This document shows, piece by piece, positions 36,041-45,623 of a DNA stretch of 60,509 nucleotides (its first letter is position 1; every line of letters starts with the position of its first letter). This DNA is from Flavobacteriales bacterium. GTDB lineage: Bacteria > Bacteroidota > Bacteroidia > Flavobacteriales_F > PHOS-HE28. The stretch is taken from the NCBI GenBank assembly GCA_016713865.1, contig JADJOG010000053.1, forward strand, positions 1 to 60,509. The letters are read 5' to 3'. The translations under genes and the position numbers were made by a program. A model generated the notes under the pieces. That model searched no databases, had not been told where the DNA came from, and saw only the letters and a list, made by a program, of their open reading frames with translations.

Positions 36041-37249
36041 ATGGCAGCGGATCAGCTCATATCGGTTGAGGATGTCTCCAAGAAGTTCTGCAGGGACCTC
36101 TCCACATCCTTGCGCTATGGCTTCTTCGATCTGGGCCGTGAGATGCTGGGGAAGCCGCGCACCATGGAGCTGCGCGACAAGGAATTCTGGGCGGTGCGCG
36201 ATGCGAGCTTCGAGCTGCGGCGTGGCGAGTGCCTCGGGATGATCGGGCACAATGGCGCAGGCAAGACCACGCTCCTGCGCATGCTCAACGGGCTCATCAA
36301 GCCGGATCGCGGCCGCATCGCCATTCGCGGGCAAGTGGGCGCGCTCATCGCATTGGGCGCCGGCTTCAACCCGATCCTCACCGGTCGCGAGAACATCTAC
36401 ATCAACGCCGCAGTGCTTGGGCTTAGCCGCAAGGCCGTTGATGCGCGCATCGAGGAGATCATCGATTTCGCTGGCGTTGAGCAATTCATCGACATGCCCG
36501 TGCAGCACTACAGCTCGGGCATGAACGTGCGTTTGGGCTTCGCGATCGCTGCGATCCTGATCGAGCCCGACATCCTCTTCCTCGACGAGGTGCTGGCCGT
36601 TGGCGACATCAGCTTCACCATCAAGTGCCTTAACCGCGTGCGCGAGCTCATGCGCGATTCGGCCGTGGTCTTCGTGTCGCACAACATGCCGCTGATCTCT
36701 TCCTTCGGCGCTCGCGTGCTGGTCATGGCTCACGGCCAACGCTTGCTCGATACCGACCAGCCTGGCGTGGCCATCAACCATTACTATGGGCTGGCGCGAT
36801 CGAAGCAGCAGGTTTCAGGGGCTGGTGGAGCAGAGGTGCTGGAGGCGCGTCTGGAATCGGACACCGATGGAGGCGTGCCAGTGGATGGCACGATTCGGCA
36901 GGGAGGAAGCACATGGCTTACCGCGCGCCTGCATGTTGATGATGGTGTGCAGGTCCACATGAATGTTTTCGTCGATGATGCTTCCATGGCACAGGTGCTC
37001 GGGGTGCCTGTTCGAGAGCCAGGAGGTGCGGCCATGACGCTCGGCCCGGGAGAGCATCTTCTCCGCGTGCCGTTGGGTGTCATGGAGCTCAACGCTGGAC
37101 GCTATTCCATCATGATCAGCCTTCGCGATGCAGGCAGCGGGGAATTACGGTGCAGGCACCAAGGCCTCACGCCCTTCACCGTGCTCGCCGAACAGGTCTC
37201 TTGGTCGAAGTTCGTTCGCGCCACCGTCTCAGAGCGTTTGCCATTGTAG
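36041..37249 (+). CDS. wzt: ABC polysaccharide exporter ATPase with C-terminal Wzt domain
   Basis: ATPase of 402 residues. The nucleotide-binding domain has Walker A GHNGAGKTT, a Q-loop region, signature YSSGMNVRLGFA, Walker B ILFLDEVLAVGD and the H-loop VVFVSHN. From about residue 250 a beta-rich C-terminal domain follows (EVLEARLESDTDGGVPVDGT through LGPGEHLLRVPLGVMELNAG), as in Wzt proteins where it recognises the finished, often end-capped glycan. This suggests that the exported polymer carries a terminal modification, possibly by a methyltransferase in the locus. The frame is intact; the gene is directly downstream of wzm. Confidence 0.93.
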   Translation: MAADQLISVEDVSKKFCRDLSTSLRYGFFDLGREMLGKPRTMELRDKEFWAVRDASFELRRGECLGMIGHNGAGKTTLLRMLNGLIKPDRGRIAIRGQVGALIALGAGFNPILTGRENIYINAAVLGLSRKAVDARIEEIIDFAGVEQFIDMPVQHYSSGMNVRLGFAIAAILIEPDILFLDEVLAVGDISFTIKCLNRVRELMRDSAVVFVSHNMPLISSFGARVLVMAHGQRLLDTDQPGVAINHYYGLARSKQQVSGAGGAEVLEARLESDTDGGVPVDGTIRQGGSTWLTARLHVDDGVQVHMNVFVDDASMAQVLGVPVREPGGAAMTLGPGEHLLRVPLGVMELNAGRYSIMISLRDAGSGELRCRHQGLTPFTVLAEQVSWSKFVRATVSERLPL

Positions 37250-37306
37250 CGGGCTCAGGTCCATCTTCGCCACGCTAATTACCGAAGACCGCACGCGGAC
37301 CGACTC

Positions 37307-38452
37307 ATGGCTCAAACAGGATCACCAATCTCCCATGCGCAAGGTGAAACTGGAAGCACGGACGGGCCTATCCATGTGACGCGTTCTTTCCTGCCCCCGC
37401 GCGCGGAGCTCGATGCCCTCGTTGATCGCATCTACGAGAGCCACGTGCTTACGAACAATGGTCCGCTGCATCGCGAACTCGAGGAGACCCTCAGGAACAG
37501 GTTCGACGTTCCATCGCTCCGGCTGATGACGAATGGGACTTTGGCCATCCAGCTCGCTATGCGCGCCCTCGGTGTCACTGGGCGGGTCATCACCACGCCG
37601 TATAGCTATGTGGCAACCACGAGCGCCATCCTATGGGAAGGCTGCGAACCTGTTTTCGCCGACGTGCGGCCGGATACGCTCTGCATCGATCCTGCTGCCA
37701 TCGAGCGCTTGATCGATGAACGGACGACAGCTATCGTGGCCACGCATGTTTACGGAACGCCATGCGATGTGGAAGCGATTGATGAGCTTGCCCGCAGGCA
37801 TGGGATCAAAGTGATCTACGATGCCGCGCATGCGTTTGATGTGGAATGGAAGGGGAGGAGCATTCTTCAATGGGGCGATGCGAGCACGCTCAGCCTGCAT
37901 GCCACCAAGCTGTTCCATACAGTCGAGGGCGGTGCGGTTGTGCTCCAAGATCACAAGGTTGATGAACGGCTGCGTCTGCTGCGCAGCTTCGGGCATATCG
38001 GTGATGAGCATTTCAGTCTGGGCATGAATGCCAAGATGAGCGAGATGCACGCCGCAATGGGCCTGGCCATTCTGCCGCACATGCCTTGGATCGCCGCGCA
38101 GCGTGCCGCTGCTTGTGCCTTTTACGATGAAGCTCTGGGCGGTCTGGGACTCACAAGACCGTCGGTGCCCGCAGGGACCAAGCTCAACCATAGCTACTAC
38201 GCGCTTTTAGCGGCTAGCGAAGCCCAGCGGGAGCATGTATTGCGCAGCATGGCAGAAGAAGGGGTTCATGGGCGCCGGTATTTCTACCCGTCGCTCGACA
38301 CCTTGCCTTACGTAACCGGAACAGCGTGCCCAGTGAGCCGCGACGCCGCATCGCGGGCATTCTGCATTCCCCTTCATGCCGATCTGGATAGTGTCATGCA
38401 GTACCGCGTCGTGAATGCTGTGAAGAACGCTGTTGCCAAATGGAAGCCATGA
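37307..38452 (+). CDS. DegT/DnrJ/EryC1/StrS-family sugar aminotransferase
   Basis: PLP-dependent aminotransferase of 381 residues that makes amino sugars from nucleotide-linked keto sugars. Motifs: ESHVLTNNGPLHRELEETL, LMTNGTLAIQLAMRALG, TTPYSYVATTSAILWEGCEP, VYDAAH-type VIYDAAHAFDVEWKG, and the PLP lysine in LSLHATKLFHTVEGG. Its end overlaps the start of the hexapeptide acyltransferase by 13 bases, the classical pairing in which the new amino group is then N-acylated. An amino sugar such as an N-acylated dideoxyhexose is a fair guess for the polymer. The frame is intact. Confidence 0.92.
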   Translation: MAQTGSPISHAQGETGSTDGPIHVTRSFLPPRAELDALVDRIYESHVLTNNGPLHRELEETLRNRFDVPSLRLMTNGTLAIQLAMRALGVTGRVITTPYSYVATTSAILWEGCEPVFADVRPDTLCIDPAAIERLIDERTTAIVATHVYGTPCDVEAIDELARRHGIKVIYDAAHAFDVEWKGRSILQWGDASTLSLHATKLFHTVEGGAVVLQDHKVDERLRLLRSFGHIGDEHFSLGMNAKMSEMHAAMGLAILPHMPWIAAQRAAACAFYDEALGGLGLTRPSVPAGTKLNHSYYALLAASEAQREHVLRSMAEEGVHGRRYFYPSLDTLPYVTGTACPVSRDAASRAFCIPLHADLDSVMQYRVVNAVKNAVAKWKP

Positions 38453-39396
38453 ACAGCTTGACTTGGCAAGAAGCGCTGGGCGCTTTGGAGCGGTTGGGCA
38501 TCGCTTTCCGGTTGGTTGGCCCGGCTCAGCCTATAGTCAAAGTGTGCAGCTTGTTGCACAAGGAGCCACGGGGGCTCTACTACTTCAGCGGTGCGCCTCA
38601 AGGCCCTTTCAGTTCACTGAGCGAATCGGCGGTGATCTGCTCCGAACAGGAATGGGGCGATTTGCGCGGCAATACGGCCATTCTCGTGCAGGGGGACCCC
38701 CAACTGGTGTTCTACAGATTGTGCGCGCATCTATTCTCCAACCGGCCCGCACCAGGCATACATGCCACTGCCATCGTGCATCCGGAAGCAATCATCGGGA
38801 GCCAGGTGCATATCGGCCCTTACGCCGTGGTGGGCCGAGCGAGCATTGGTGATGGCACCGTGCTGCACGCGCATGTGGTGATCATGGATGGATGCACCAT
38901 CGGTAAGCGCGTGGTGGTGGATCCGGGCTGTCATTTGGGCGTGACCGGAGCCTTGTGGGTTTGGGACGAATCAGGTCGTGAACGCATCATGCTCCCTCAA
39001 ACAGGCAAAGTGCTGATAGAAGACGATGTGTTCCTTGCCGCAGGCATTGCAGTGGTCCGAGGCCTGTTCAACGAAGAGACCTTCATCGGCCGCGGCACGG
39101 TCATGGCGCCGGGTTGCAAAGTCGGCCATAGCGTGCGCATTGGAGAGCAATGCCACTTCGCGAATAATGTGAGCCTGGCCGGAAGCGCTGTGATCGGTGA
39201 TCGCTGCTTCTTGGGGTCGGGCGCTTCGGTTCGTTCGGGTGCGACCTTGGCTCCTGAGACTACCGTGGGCGCAGGAGCAGCCGTGGTGCACAATGTCTTA
39301 GAGAAGGGTAGGACGGTTGTTGGCGTTCCCGCGAGAGAGATTGCAAGCGGTGACCAGAAGAAAGGCGTGCCTCGGGCAAGGCCAAGCACGGAATGA
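38440..39396 (+). CDS. LpxD-like hexapeptide N-acyltransferase
   Basis: Protein of 318 residues with an N-terminal mixed domain of about 100 residues and a left-handed beta-helix of hexapeptide repeats from about residue 105 (HATAIVHPEAIIGSQVHIGP, ASIGDGTVLHAHVVIMDGCT, VTGALWVWDE insertion, SVRIGEQCHFANNVSLAG). The layout resembles LpxD, which adds acyl chains to UDP-sugars, but position suggests it N-acylates the sugar made by the preceding aminotransferase, with which it overlaps by 13 bases. The C-terminal VVGVPAREI is typical of sugar acetyltransferases. The frame is intact. Confidence 0.85.
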   Translation: MEAMNSLTWQEALGALERLGIAFRLVGPAQPIVKVCSLLHKEPRGLYYFSGAPQGPFSSLSESAVICSEQEWGDLRGNTAILVQGDPQLVFYRLCAHLFSNRPAPGIHATAIVHPEAIIGSQVHIGPYAVVGRASIGDGTVLHAHVVIMDGCTIGKRVVVDPGCHLGVTGALWVWDESGRERIMLPQTGKVLIEDDVFLAAGIAVVRGLFNEETFIGRGTVMAPGCKVGHSVRIGEQCHFANNVSLAGSAVIGDRCFLGSGASVRSGATLAPETTVGAGAAVVHNVLEKGRTVVGVPAREIASGDQKKGVPRARPSTE

Positions 39397-39402
39397 TTGT
39401 AG

Positions 39403-39990
39403 TCAGAGTTCCCGTATGCGAACGGCTGGAACGCCTACGTAAACACCGGCCGACTCGATGGTCTTGGTGACCATAGCCTTCGATCCCACCACTGTGCGGG
39501 CGGCTAAGGAGATTCCTGCTCCAATGGTCGAGTTGGTGCCAATGAAGCACTTCTCTCCAATCATGGCTCCACCCACCTCTTTCCCATTATGGTCGAGGTT
39601 ATTGGTCATCACCTGTGGACAGATGTAGGCATCGTCCCTGATGTCGCATCCTCGAGCTATGATCGCATCATATCGAAGAGTCACGCGATTCCCGATCCGA
39701 TTAAGGCCGCTGGATTTAACGCCACTATCGATGTAGCAATCCTCGCCGACAATCGTCTTTTTCCGCAATTCAACATGGCTGCGGACCTTTGTGCGCGCAC
39801 CAATGATGCAATCCTCCCCGATCACACAGAAGTGATCCATGTTCACCCCTTCATGAATCACCGTGTTGCTCTCGATGATGCACATATTGCCGAACCGAGC
39901 TCCTGCGCCGATTCGCACATTTTCTCCGACCACGCAGTTCAAGCCGAATACAACGTCCTTCGCTATGGAAGAGCTGTGAGGGATGTTCAT
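39403..39990 (-). CDS. Hexapeptide-repeat acetyltransferase on the opposite strand
   Basis: Left-handed beta-helix acetyltransferase of 195 residues (IAKDVVFGLNCVVGENVRIG, FGNMCIIESNTVIHEGVNMD, GEKCFIGTNSTIGAGISLAA) ending in AGVYVGVPAVRI, the common end of WbbJ/WlbB-like sugar N- or O-acetyltransferases. It is the only minus-strand gene within the plus-strand glycan locus, convergent with the LpxD-like gene and 7 bases from it. Many codons such as ATA, AAT and GAT at the start suggest a slightly lower GC than its neighbours, consistent with separate acquisition; this is an impression, not a measurement. The frame is intact. Confidence 0.85.
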   Translation of the reverse strand: MNIPHSSSIAKDVVFGLNCVVGENVRIGAGARFGNMCIIESNTVIHEGVNMDHFCVIGEDCIIGARTKVRSHVELRKKTIVGEDCYIDSGVKSSGLNRIGNRVTLRYDAIIARGCDIRDDAYICPQVMTNNLDHNGKEVGGAMIGEKCFIGTNSTIGAGISLAARTVVGSKAMVTKTIESAGVYVGVPAVRIREL

Positions 39991-40097
39991 GCCGCGAAAT
40001 TACCACATGGTGCGCTGTGCTTGATGATGCAGGAAGACAGCCTCGTCAGGAAAGCAGAGGCCACTGCAAGGCTCAAGTGGCATTACTTGCGCTCGAG

Positions 40098-41073
40098 ATG
40101 GCAGTAGAGGCAGTCGTTAGCATAGTGGTTCCGACGTACAACCACGCCCGGTTCATCGGCAAATGCCTCGATGGCGTGCTTGACCAGCTGCTGGACATGC
40201 CCATGGAAGTGCTGGTGGGCGAGGATGGCAGTACCGATGGGACGCGCGAGATCTGCCAGCGCTATGCGGCGCAGCATCCGGATCGGATCAAGCTAACCCT
40301 GCGTGATCGGAAAGACGTCATGGTGATCATGGGCCGCCCAACGGGCCGGGCCAATCTCCGGGATCTGCTGAACGATGCGCAGGGCGAATATGTGGCGCTG
40401 TGCGAGGGCGACGATTATTGGATCGATCGCACGAAGCTCGCTCGTCAGATCGCCATGCTCCAGGCTGACCGATCACTGTGCGGATGTTTCACCGCCGCAT
40501 GGCAAGAGCGCGATGGCGAGCGCTGGCCCTTCTTCGATGGCAGCTTCGCGACAGCACCTCCATCGGGCCGCGTCACGCTCGCTGACTTCATGGCCGGGCA
40601 GGGTGTCCCAACATGTACCATTGTGCTCCGGCGCAGCGCGATCATGCCCTTGCCGCCCGAATTCCGCATAGCACCTTCTGGCGACACCATTCTTTGGGTG
40701 CATGCACTAAAGCAAGGCGATATGGCCTATTTGCCAGAATCTACCGCCGTGCGCACCGTGCATCCCGGCGGGCTCTTCTCCATGGCTCCGTTGGCCGAGC
40801 GCTATCGCGTGCGGCTCACCAACATGGGTATCATCGATCGCATGACAGGTCATGATCTGCACCACGTGCTTTGGCCACGTCAGCGCCGTCTGCTTTTGGA
40901 TGCTTGGGGATCTGGCTGTTCGGGAACGAGATTCCGCTTTGGCGCGCGCCTGCTGGCCCACCATGGCACGCCATCGTCGCGATGCAGGCTGGAAGCTGAC
41001 AACCACCATCCGGAACGGCGTGCGTGCATACTTGCCGATTCTCGATCGAGTGATCTCGAAATTGCAGCGATGA
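40098..41073 (+). CDS. GT2-family glycosyltransferase, one frameshift
   Basis: Glycosyltransferase of about 325 residues with a GT-A fold: VSIVVPTYNHARFIGKCLDG at the start, MEVLVGEDGSTDGTREICQR, and the donor/metal-site region EYVALCEGDDYWIDRTKLAR (DDYW in place of DXD). I chose ATG 40098 since the preceding 27 codons have no homology feel. The frame is lost near 40905 and continues as GDLAVRERDSALARACW to RAYLPILDRVISKLQR with a stop at 41073, two bases before the next gene. It probably adds one sugar to the repeat unit; donor and acceptor are unknown. Confidence 0.87.
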
Positions 41074-41074
41074 T

Positions 41075-42093
41075 ATGACCACCACCTTGCCGCTCCATGT
41101 TGCCGTGGTGGTGCCTGTTTACAAGGCCGAAAAGCATTTGGCTGATGCGGTCAGATCAGCCTTGAACAGCCCGAGGTGGTCGAAGTGGTGCTGGTCGAGG
41201 ACGGTTCGCCGGATGGCAGCTTGGCGTTGTGCGAGCAGCTGGCGGCTACTGATGCTCGGGTGAAAGTGCTACGTCATCCGGGTGGCATCAATCGCGGCGC
41301 TGGTGCTTCGCGCAATCTGGGCATCGCGGCCTGCACCGCCCCGTGGGTCGCCTTCCTCGATGCCGATGACTTTTTCCTGCCGGCGCGTTTCGAGCACGAA
41401 CGGCATTTGCTGCGCGAGCATCCGGATGCCGATGGCGTGTATGGTGCCATTGGCGCGGTATTCGACGATGACCGCGCGCGCGATGCGTTCATGGCCCAAT
41501 TCGGAAGGGCGATCACCACCGTGAATGAGCGAGTAGCACCGGATGAGCTGCTCTCAGCGCTCATGGGCGATCGGCGAGGCTTCGGCCACTTCTCCATCGA
41601 TGCCCTCACTGCCCGTCGCGATGCACTGCTGCCCCTGATGCCTTGCTTTCCGGAGCACTTGCGGCTTCATCAGGACACGGTATTCCTGTTCCGCTTGGCG
41701 CATAGCGCTCGTTTGTATCCCGGTTCGATCGATGCCCCAGTTGCCATGCGTCGGGTGCATGGGCACAACCGCATCACGGACAAATCGCGCGAATCGCATA
41801 ACCGGCGCTTGATGTACGACGAGCTATGGACTTGGAGCCGCGGTCAGGTTCTGAATACGGCCGATCGCCGGCGCATCGCAGCCCGGCGATACTATTGGAC
41901 ACTTCGCGACCGACCCGGAAAAGGTGCCGCATGGCAGATGGCCTTCAGGTTCATGCTGAGACCTTGGCTGTGGCGCTGGGTGACCGTGCGGGAAGAACTC
42001 TTCGCTCGCCTATTCGGCGATGCCAGCTTGATTACGAGGGCATTGAGATCGTGGAGCTGGAGGCTCTTCCGGGATGGTGGCAGCTACGTCTGA
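41075..42093 (+). CDS. GT2-family glycosyltransferase, one frameshift
   Basis: GT-A glycosyltransferase of about 340 residues. MTTTLPLHVAVVVPVYKAEK opens the nucleotide-binding fold. The frame then shifts near 41170 and continues with VVEVVLVEDGSPDGSLALCE, NRGAGASRNLGIAACTAPWV and FLDADDFFLPARFEHERHLL (DADD metal site). The C-terminal part has AMRRVHGHNRITDKSRESHN and a basic-aromatic end that may touch the membrane (LRPWLWRWVTVREELFARLF). The start follows the preceding stop by one base. The role in the glycan is inferred from context only. Confidence 0.87.
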
Positions 42094-42120
42094 GGGGGCT
42101 CCTGCCCGCAACCCTTGGTC

Positions 42121-42128
42121 TATATTCG
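42121..42128 (+). promoter_or_regulatory. -7 element inside the glycan locus
   Basis: TATATTCG followed by CGGACC, 38 bases before the ATG of the methyltransferase at 42167. It suggests an internal transcription start for the distal glycan genes. Confidence 0.5.
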
Positions 42129-42166
42129 CGGACCGCAAACCTGAGGGGGCAGAAGCACACGAGACG

Positions 42167-42781
42167 ATGATCATTCAACGCATCAAAAGGAAGCTGTTCG
42201 GCACGTTACCGCGCATCAAACGCTATCATCCGCGCCAGTTGACCGCCCCGCAGCGTAAGCTGGAAGTGGTCAGCGCGTGGAAGGGGCTTGAGCTGATCAT
42301 CGAGGACCTCATCGACCGCTATGGCGTGGGCCGCGAACGATGCATTGAGTTCGGAGTTGAATTCGGCTTCTCGGCGGTCGCCTTCTCCAGCTTCTTCAAG
42401 GAGGTCGTTGGCGTGGATACGTTCACCGTGGACATCCACACGCGCAACAAGCAGGATCACTACGAGGCCACGAAGACCCGTTTGGCCCCTTACTCGAACA
42501 TCCGGCTGGTGCGATCGGACTATCGCGACTTCATCAAGCAGGATCACGGGCGCTTCGATTTCGCGCATGTCGATATCGTGCACAATTACAAGGAGACCTT
42601 TGAGTGCGGGCTATGGTGCGCCAAGAATGCTGATATGGTGGTGTTCCATGATACCGAGAGCTTCCTCGAAGTGCGGCGCGCGGTCCGGGACATTGCCCGG
42701 GCGACGGGCTATCGTGCCTTGAACTACCCGCTCCATCATGGTCTCGGGATATTGATCAATCCGCGCTTGGCCGAAAGGTGA
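42167..42781 (+). CDS. Class I SAM-dependent methyltransferase
   Basis: Protein of 204 residues of the methyltransferase_24 type. Motif I is CIEFGVEFGFSAVAFSSFF, followed by GVDTFTVDIH, NIRLVRSDYRDF, FDFAHVDIVHNYKETFECGL and VVFHDT, a layout common in glycan O-methyltransferases. ATG 42167 is preferred over an upstream ATG inside the previous gene. In ABC-exported polymers a terminal methyl group can act as the stop signal recognised by the Wzt C-terminal domain, which would fit here but is an inference. The frame is intact. Confidence 0.82.
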   Translation: MIIQRIKRKLFGTLPRIKRYHPRQLTAPQRKLEVVSAWKGLELIIEDLIDRYGVGRERCIEFGVEFGFSAVAFSSFFKEVVGVDTFTVDIHTRNKQDHYEATKTRLAPYSNIRLVRSDYRDFIKQDHGRFDFAHVDIVHNYKETFECGLWCAKNADMVVFHDTESFLEVRRAVRDIARATGYRALNYPLHHGLGILINPRLAER

Positions 42782-42814
42782 TCACGCGGCGGAACCGCAA
42801 TCGCGTTTGGACAA

Positions 42815-43698
42815 GTGCGCCCCGCAATCTCCATAGTCGTACTGAACTACAAGCCGGAGCGGCTCGAAGCGTTCTGGGCCAATGTCGCAGCCACGATCGG
42901 AGCGGATTTCGAGCGGGTCGAGTTGGATAATCAGCATGGCAGGTATGCATCTATCGCCACTGCATATAACGATGGAGCGCGTCGCGCCAACTGCGACTAC
43001 GTGGCTTTCGTGCATGATGATGTCGCTTTCAGGTCGCAAGGCTGGGGAGCACGGGCGATTGAACATATGCGCTCCGACCCCGGATTCGGCCTGCTTGGCG
43101 TGATCGGCACGAAATTCAAATCCTATCAGGCCACAAGCCACACCAATCGCATCCAAGGCGATCGCTTCAGGAGGGGTTCATTGAATGCGTGGCGCGGGAA
43201 AGAGCATACCGCGCGACCCGTTCCTGCCGAAGAGGTGGTTTGCGTCGATGGCCTCTTCCTGTTCATGCCACGGAGCGTATTCAAGCGAGTGGCATTTGAT
43301 GAAGGAATCGTGAAGGGCTTTCACGGCTATGACCTTGATATCAGCTTGCAGGTCCATTTCAGTGGCCTGAAGGTGGTCGTGGCCCCTGATATCCACATGG
43401 ATCATTTTCTCCCGGGAAGCACGATATGAGCTGGCTTGAAACGAATGGGGCCATTTCGCGGAAATGGTCGCGTTCATTGCCGACGGCCTCCTCCGATCTG
43501 CAGCTACGCCCTTGGCAGCTTGCCGTGCTCGAGCTTCGCACGATCATCTGGCTGGCGGGGCCGAACCACCTGAAGAACCTGGTGAAAGTGCCGCTGGGTT
43601 TCCTCCGGTTCGCATTTCGACCGCCAGATCCCCCTGTCGCCATGTCGAGGTCGGCGTTGGTCCGCAACGAGCCTTCGTCCCCGATTCTCTCAGATTGA
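42815..43698 (+). CDS. GT-A type glycosyltransferase, one frameshift near the end
   Basis: Protein of about 293 residues starting at GTG with ISIVVLNYKPERLEAFWANV. The nucleotide-binding half contains NDGARRANCDYVAFVHDDVA (HDDV metal site) and VVCVDGLFLFMPRSVFKRV; IHMDHF follows. The frame then shifts at about 43420, and the second piece MSWLETNGAISRKWSRSLPT to PPDPPVAMSRSALVRNEPSS completes the C-terminus; HxxxGS-x-SWLE is a normal junction in this family. The stop is immediately followed by the next ATG. Acceptor and donor are unknown. Confidence 0.78.
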
Positions 43699-44712
43699 AT
43701 GGAGCGCAGCATGCCGCATTGCAAGGTCAGCGTCCTGATGACGCTTCACAACAAAGGACCTTATGTTCTTGAGGCAGTCCAGAGCGTCCTCGCGAGCACA
43801 TTGGAGGACTTCGAGCTGCTCGTGGTTGATGATGCCAGCACCGATGACGGTCCTGCGATCGTCAGGAGCATCGTTGATCCGCGGGTCAAATTGTTCGTCT
43901 CGGAAACCAATCAAGGCCGCCCCGCTGCAGCCAACAGGGGACTTGATCTTGCAGCAGGTGAATATGTGGCAGTGCTGGATGCGGATGACCGCATGTCCGT
44001 TGATCGATTGGCGAAGCAAGCCGGTTTCCTTGATCGCAATTCCAACGTAGGCGCGGTGGGGTCTTGGTTGCCTGCTTTCGGTGGAGATGGGCGCACTTAC
44101 GCCATGCCAACAACCGATCCCGATTGCAGGGCTCTTGCGCTTTTCGGCATGCCCGTCTCTTACCCCGCGGCCATGTTCCGCCGCAGCGTGATCCAAGAGC
44201 ACCACTTGCGCTGCGATACCGATTGGCTCACGCCAGGCATGGATTATCTCTTCGTGCTCAAAGTGGGCGCGCATGCAGCCTACGCCAACATCGAAGAGCG
44301 TTTGACGCATTATCGTGTTGGAGAGCAGAACATGCGTCACGGCCGCGATCCATGGGCCGATGGAAGGATACTCGCGACCGAGGTGCTCAAGCGCATGGGG
44401 CTTCCGCACGACGAGCGCAGCGTGCGCGCGCACCTCATGCTCGGCGGTGTGCTGCCGCGCGACCCGAGCGGGTCGGATATGCGCGCAGTGGCCGGTTGGA
44501 TCTCATTTCTGAAGCGGTGGTGCGCATCCTCGGGGTATTGCCCGGCAGACGCCATGGATCGGGAACTGCAGAAGCGGTCCGAGTGGTTGTTCATGGATGT
44601 CCTGCGCAGTCAGCCGCGCATCGCCGGGAGCTTTCTATTCAGCCCAGGGCAATTCAGATGGCCACGCGCGCGGCATTATGCGGCAGCCGTGCTGCGCCGA
44701 GGGCGTGCCTGA
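43699..44712 (+). CDS. GT2-family glycosyltransferase
   Basis: GT-A glycosyltransferase of 337 residues: KVSVLMTLHNKGPYVLEAVQ, ELLVVDDASTDDGPAIVRSI, NRGLDLAAGEYVAVLDADDR (DADD) and PGMDYLFVLKVGAHAAYANI with HYRVGEQNMR in the acceptor half. The start directly abuts the preceding stop (TGA ATG). The frame is intact. It is probably one of the enzymes that build the polysaccharide repeat unit. Confidence 0.9.
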   Translation: MERSMPHCKVSVLMTLHNKGPYVLEAVQSVLASTLEDFELLVVDDASTDDGPAIVRSIVDPRVKLFVSETNQGRPAAANRGLDLAAGEYVAVLDADDRMSVDRLAKQAGFLDRNSNVGAVGSWLPAFGGDGRTYAMPTTDPDCRALALFGMPVSYPAAMFRRSVIQEHHLRCDTDWLTPGMDYLFVLKVGAHAAYANIEERLTHYRVGEQNMRHGRDPWADGRILATEVLKRMGLPHDERSVRAHLMLGGVLPRDPSGSDMRAVAGWISFLKRWCASSGYCPADAMDRELQKRSEWLFMDVLRSQPRIAGSFLFSPGQFRWPRARHYAAAVLRRGRA

Positions 44713-44752
44713 ACATGGTTCTTCGTGAACCCGGCATCTTTGCGGCCAAGCC

Positions 44753-45623
44753 ATGCTAACGAGCATTCCAGAGGAGAGCCGGACCGAGCTGTGCGGACAG
44801 GTCTTCATCGCCACGCGCTTCAATGTGGTGTACACCGAGGCCCACTTCAGCAAGGATAAATCGGGCAATGCCACGCGCACGGAGGCATGGCTCTCACGGC
44901 GCTTCGAACTGTTCGAGCAGGTGTGCCTGCCATCGCTGATTGCGCAATCCGACATAGCCTTTGAGTGGCTCATCTTCCTCAGCGACGGCACGCCTGCCGA
45001 CTACAAGGAGCGCATGGAGCGATACCGGCGGCAGTTCCGCAGCTGGTCCCGGTCTGTGCCGCGATGGGAATACGTGGTTGGCCGCTTCCAGGCGGAAGTG
45101 CGTGAGCGGCTGAAGCCTTCAGCGACGCACGCGATCACCCTGCGGATCGATAACGACGATGCCTTCCATCGCGGCATGGTGCGGAGGGCCCGAGCCGAGC
45201 TCCGCGACCAGCAGGACGAGATCATCAATTTCCTGAGAGGCATCCAGTGCGCCATCGATCAAGGCATCGCGGTTCAAGTGAGCGAGAAGAGCAACCCGTT
45301 CATCGTCCGCATCGAGCGCATCCGGCTCGAAGTAACGGTGCGCACGGTGATGGATGTGATGCACCATGAAGCCGCCCAGAGCGGATTGCTCCGGGATGTG
45401 GACACCGAGCCGATGTGGCTGCAGGCCATCCACGGAGAGCAACGTGACCAATGCGATCGATTCAGGGCGCTACCTGTTCTCCTTCAATCCAGCGGATGGC
45501 TTCGGCATGCGCTACCCGTTCCGCATGGATCGGGTCAGGACATTCCGCGAGCTGCTGGCCATGGTGGCGATACACAGGCCGATGCGACTCGCTCGGCGCT
45601 TGGCCCGGCGACTACGTGGCTAA
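44753..45623 (+). CDS. Putative rhamnosyltransferase-family protein, one frameshift
   Basis: Protein of about 290 residues similar to the putative rhamnosyl transferase family (PF11316): VFIATRFNVVYTEAHFSKDK, TEAWLSRRFELFEQVCLPSL, FEWLIFLSDGTPADYKERM and the acidic ITLRIDNDDAFHRGMV. The frame shifts near 45438; the continuation is NVTNAIDSGRYLFSFNPADG to MRLARRLARRLRG with a stop at 45621-45623. A weak promoter-like CATCTTTGCGGCC lies just before the start. It is the last plus-strand gene of the glycan locus and overlaps by four bases the end of a convergent operon. Confidence 0.78.

Noticed and set aside
35207..36781. Open frame of 524 codons on the minus strand, His-rich
   Set aside because: Antisense shadow of wzm and wzt; the plus strand carries complete ABC transporter motifs.
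42074..42166. Earlier ATG for the methyltransferase inside the preceding glycosyltransferase gene
   Set aside because: The extra 31 codons lie in another frame of the previous gene and the promoter element at 42121 falls inside them; ATG 42167 is the natural start.
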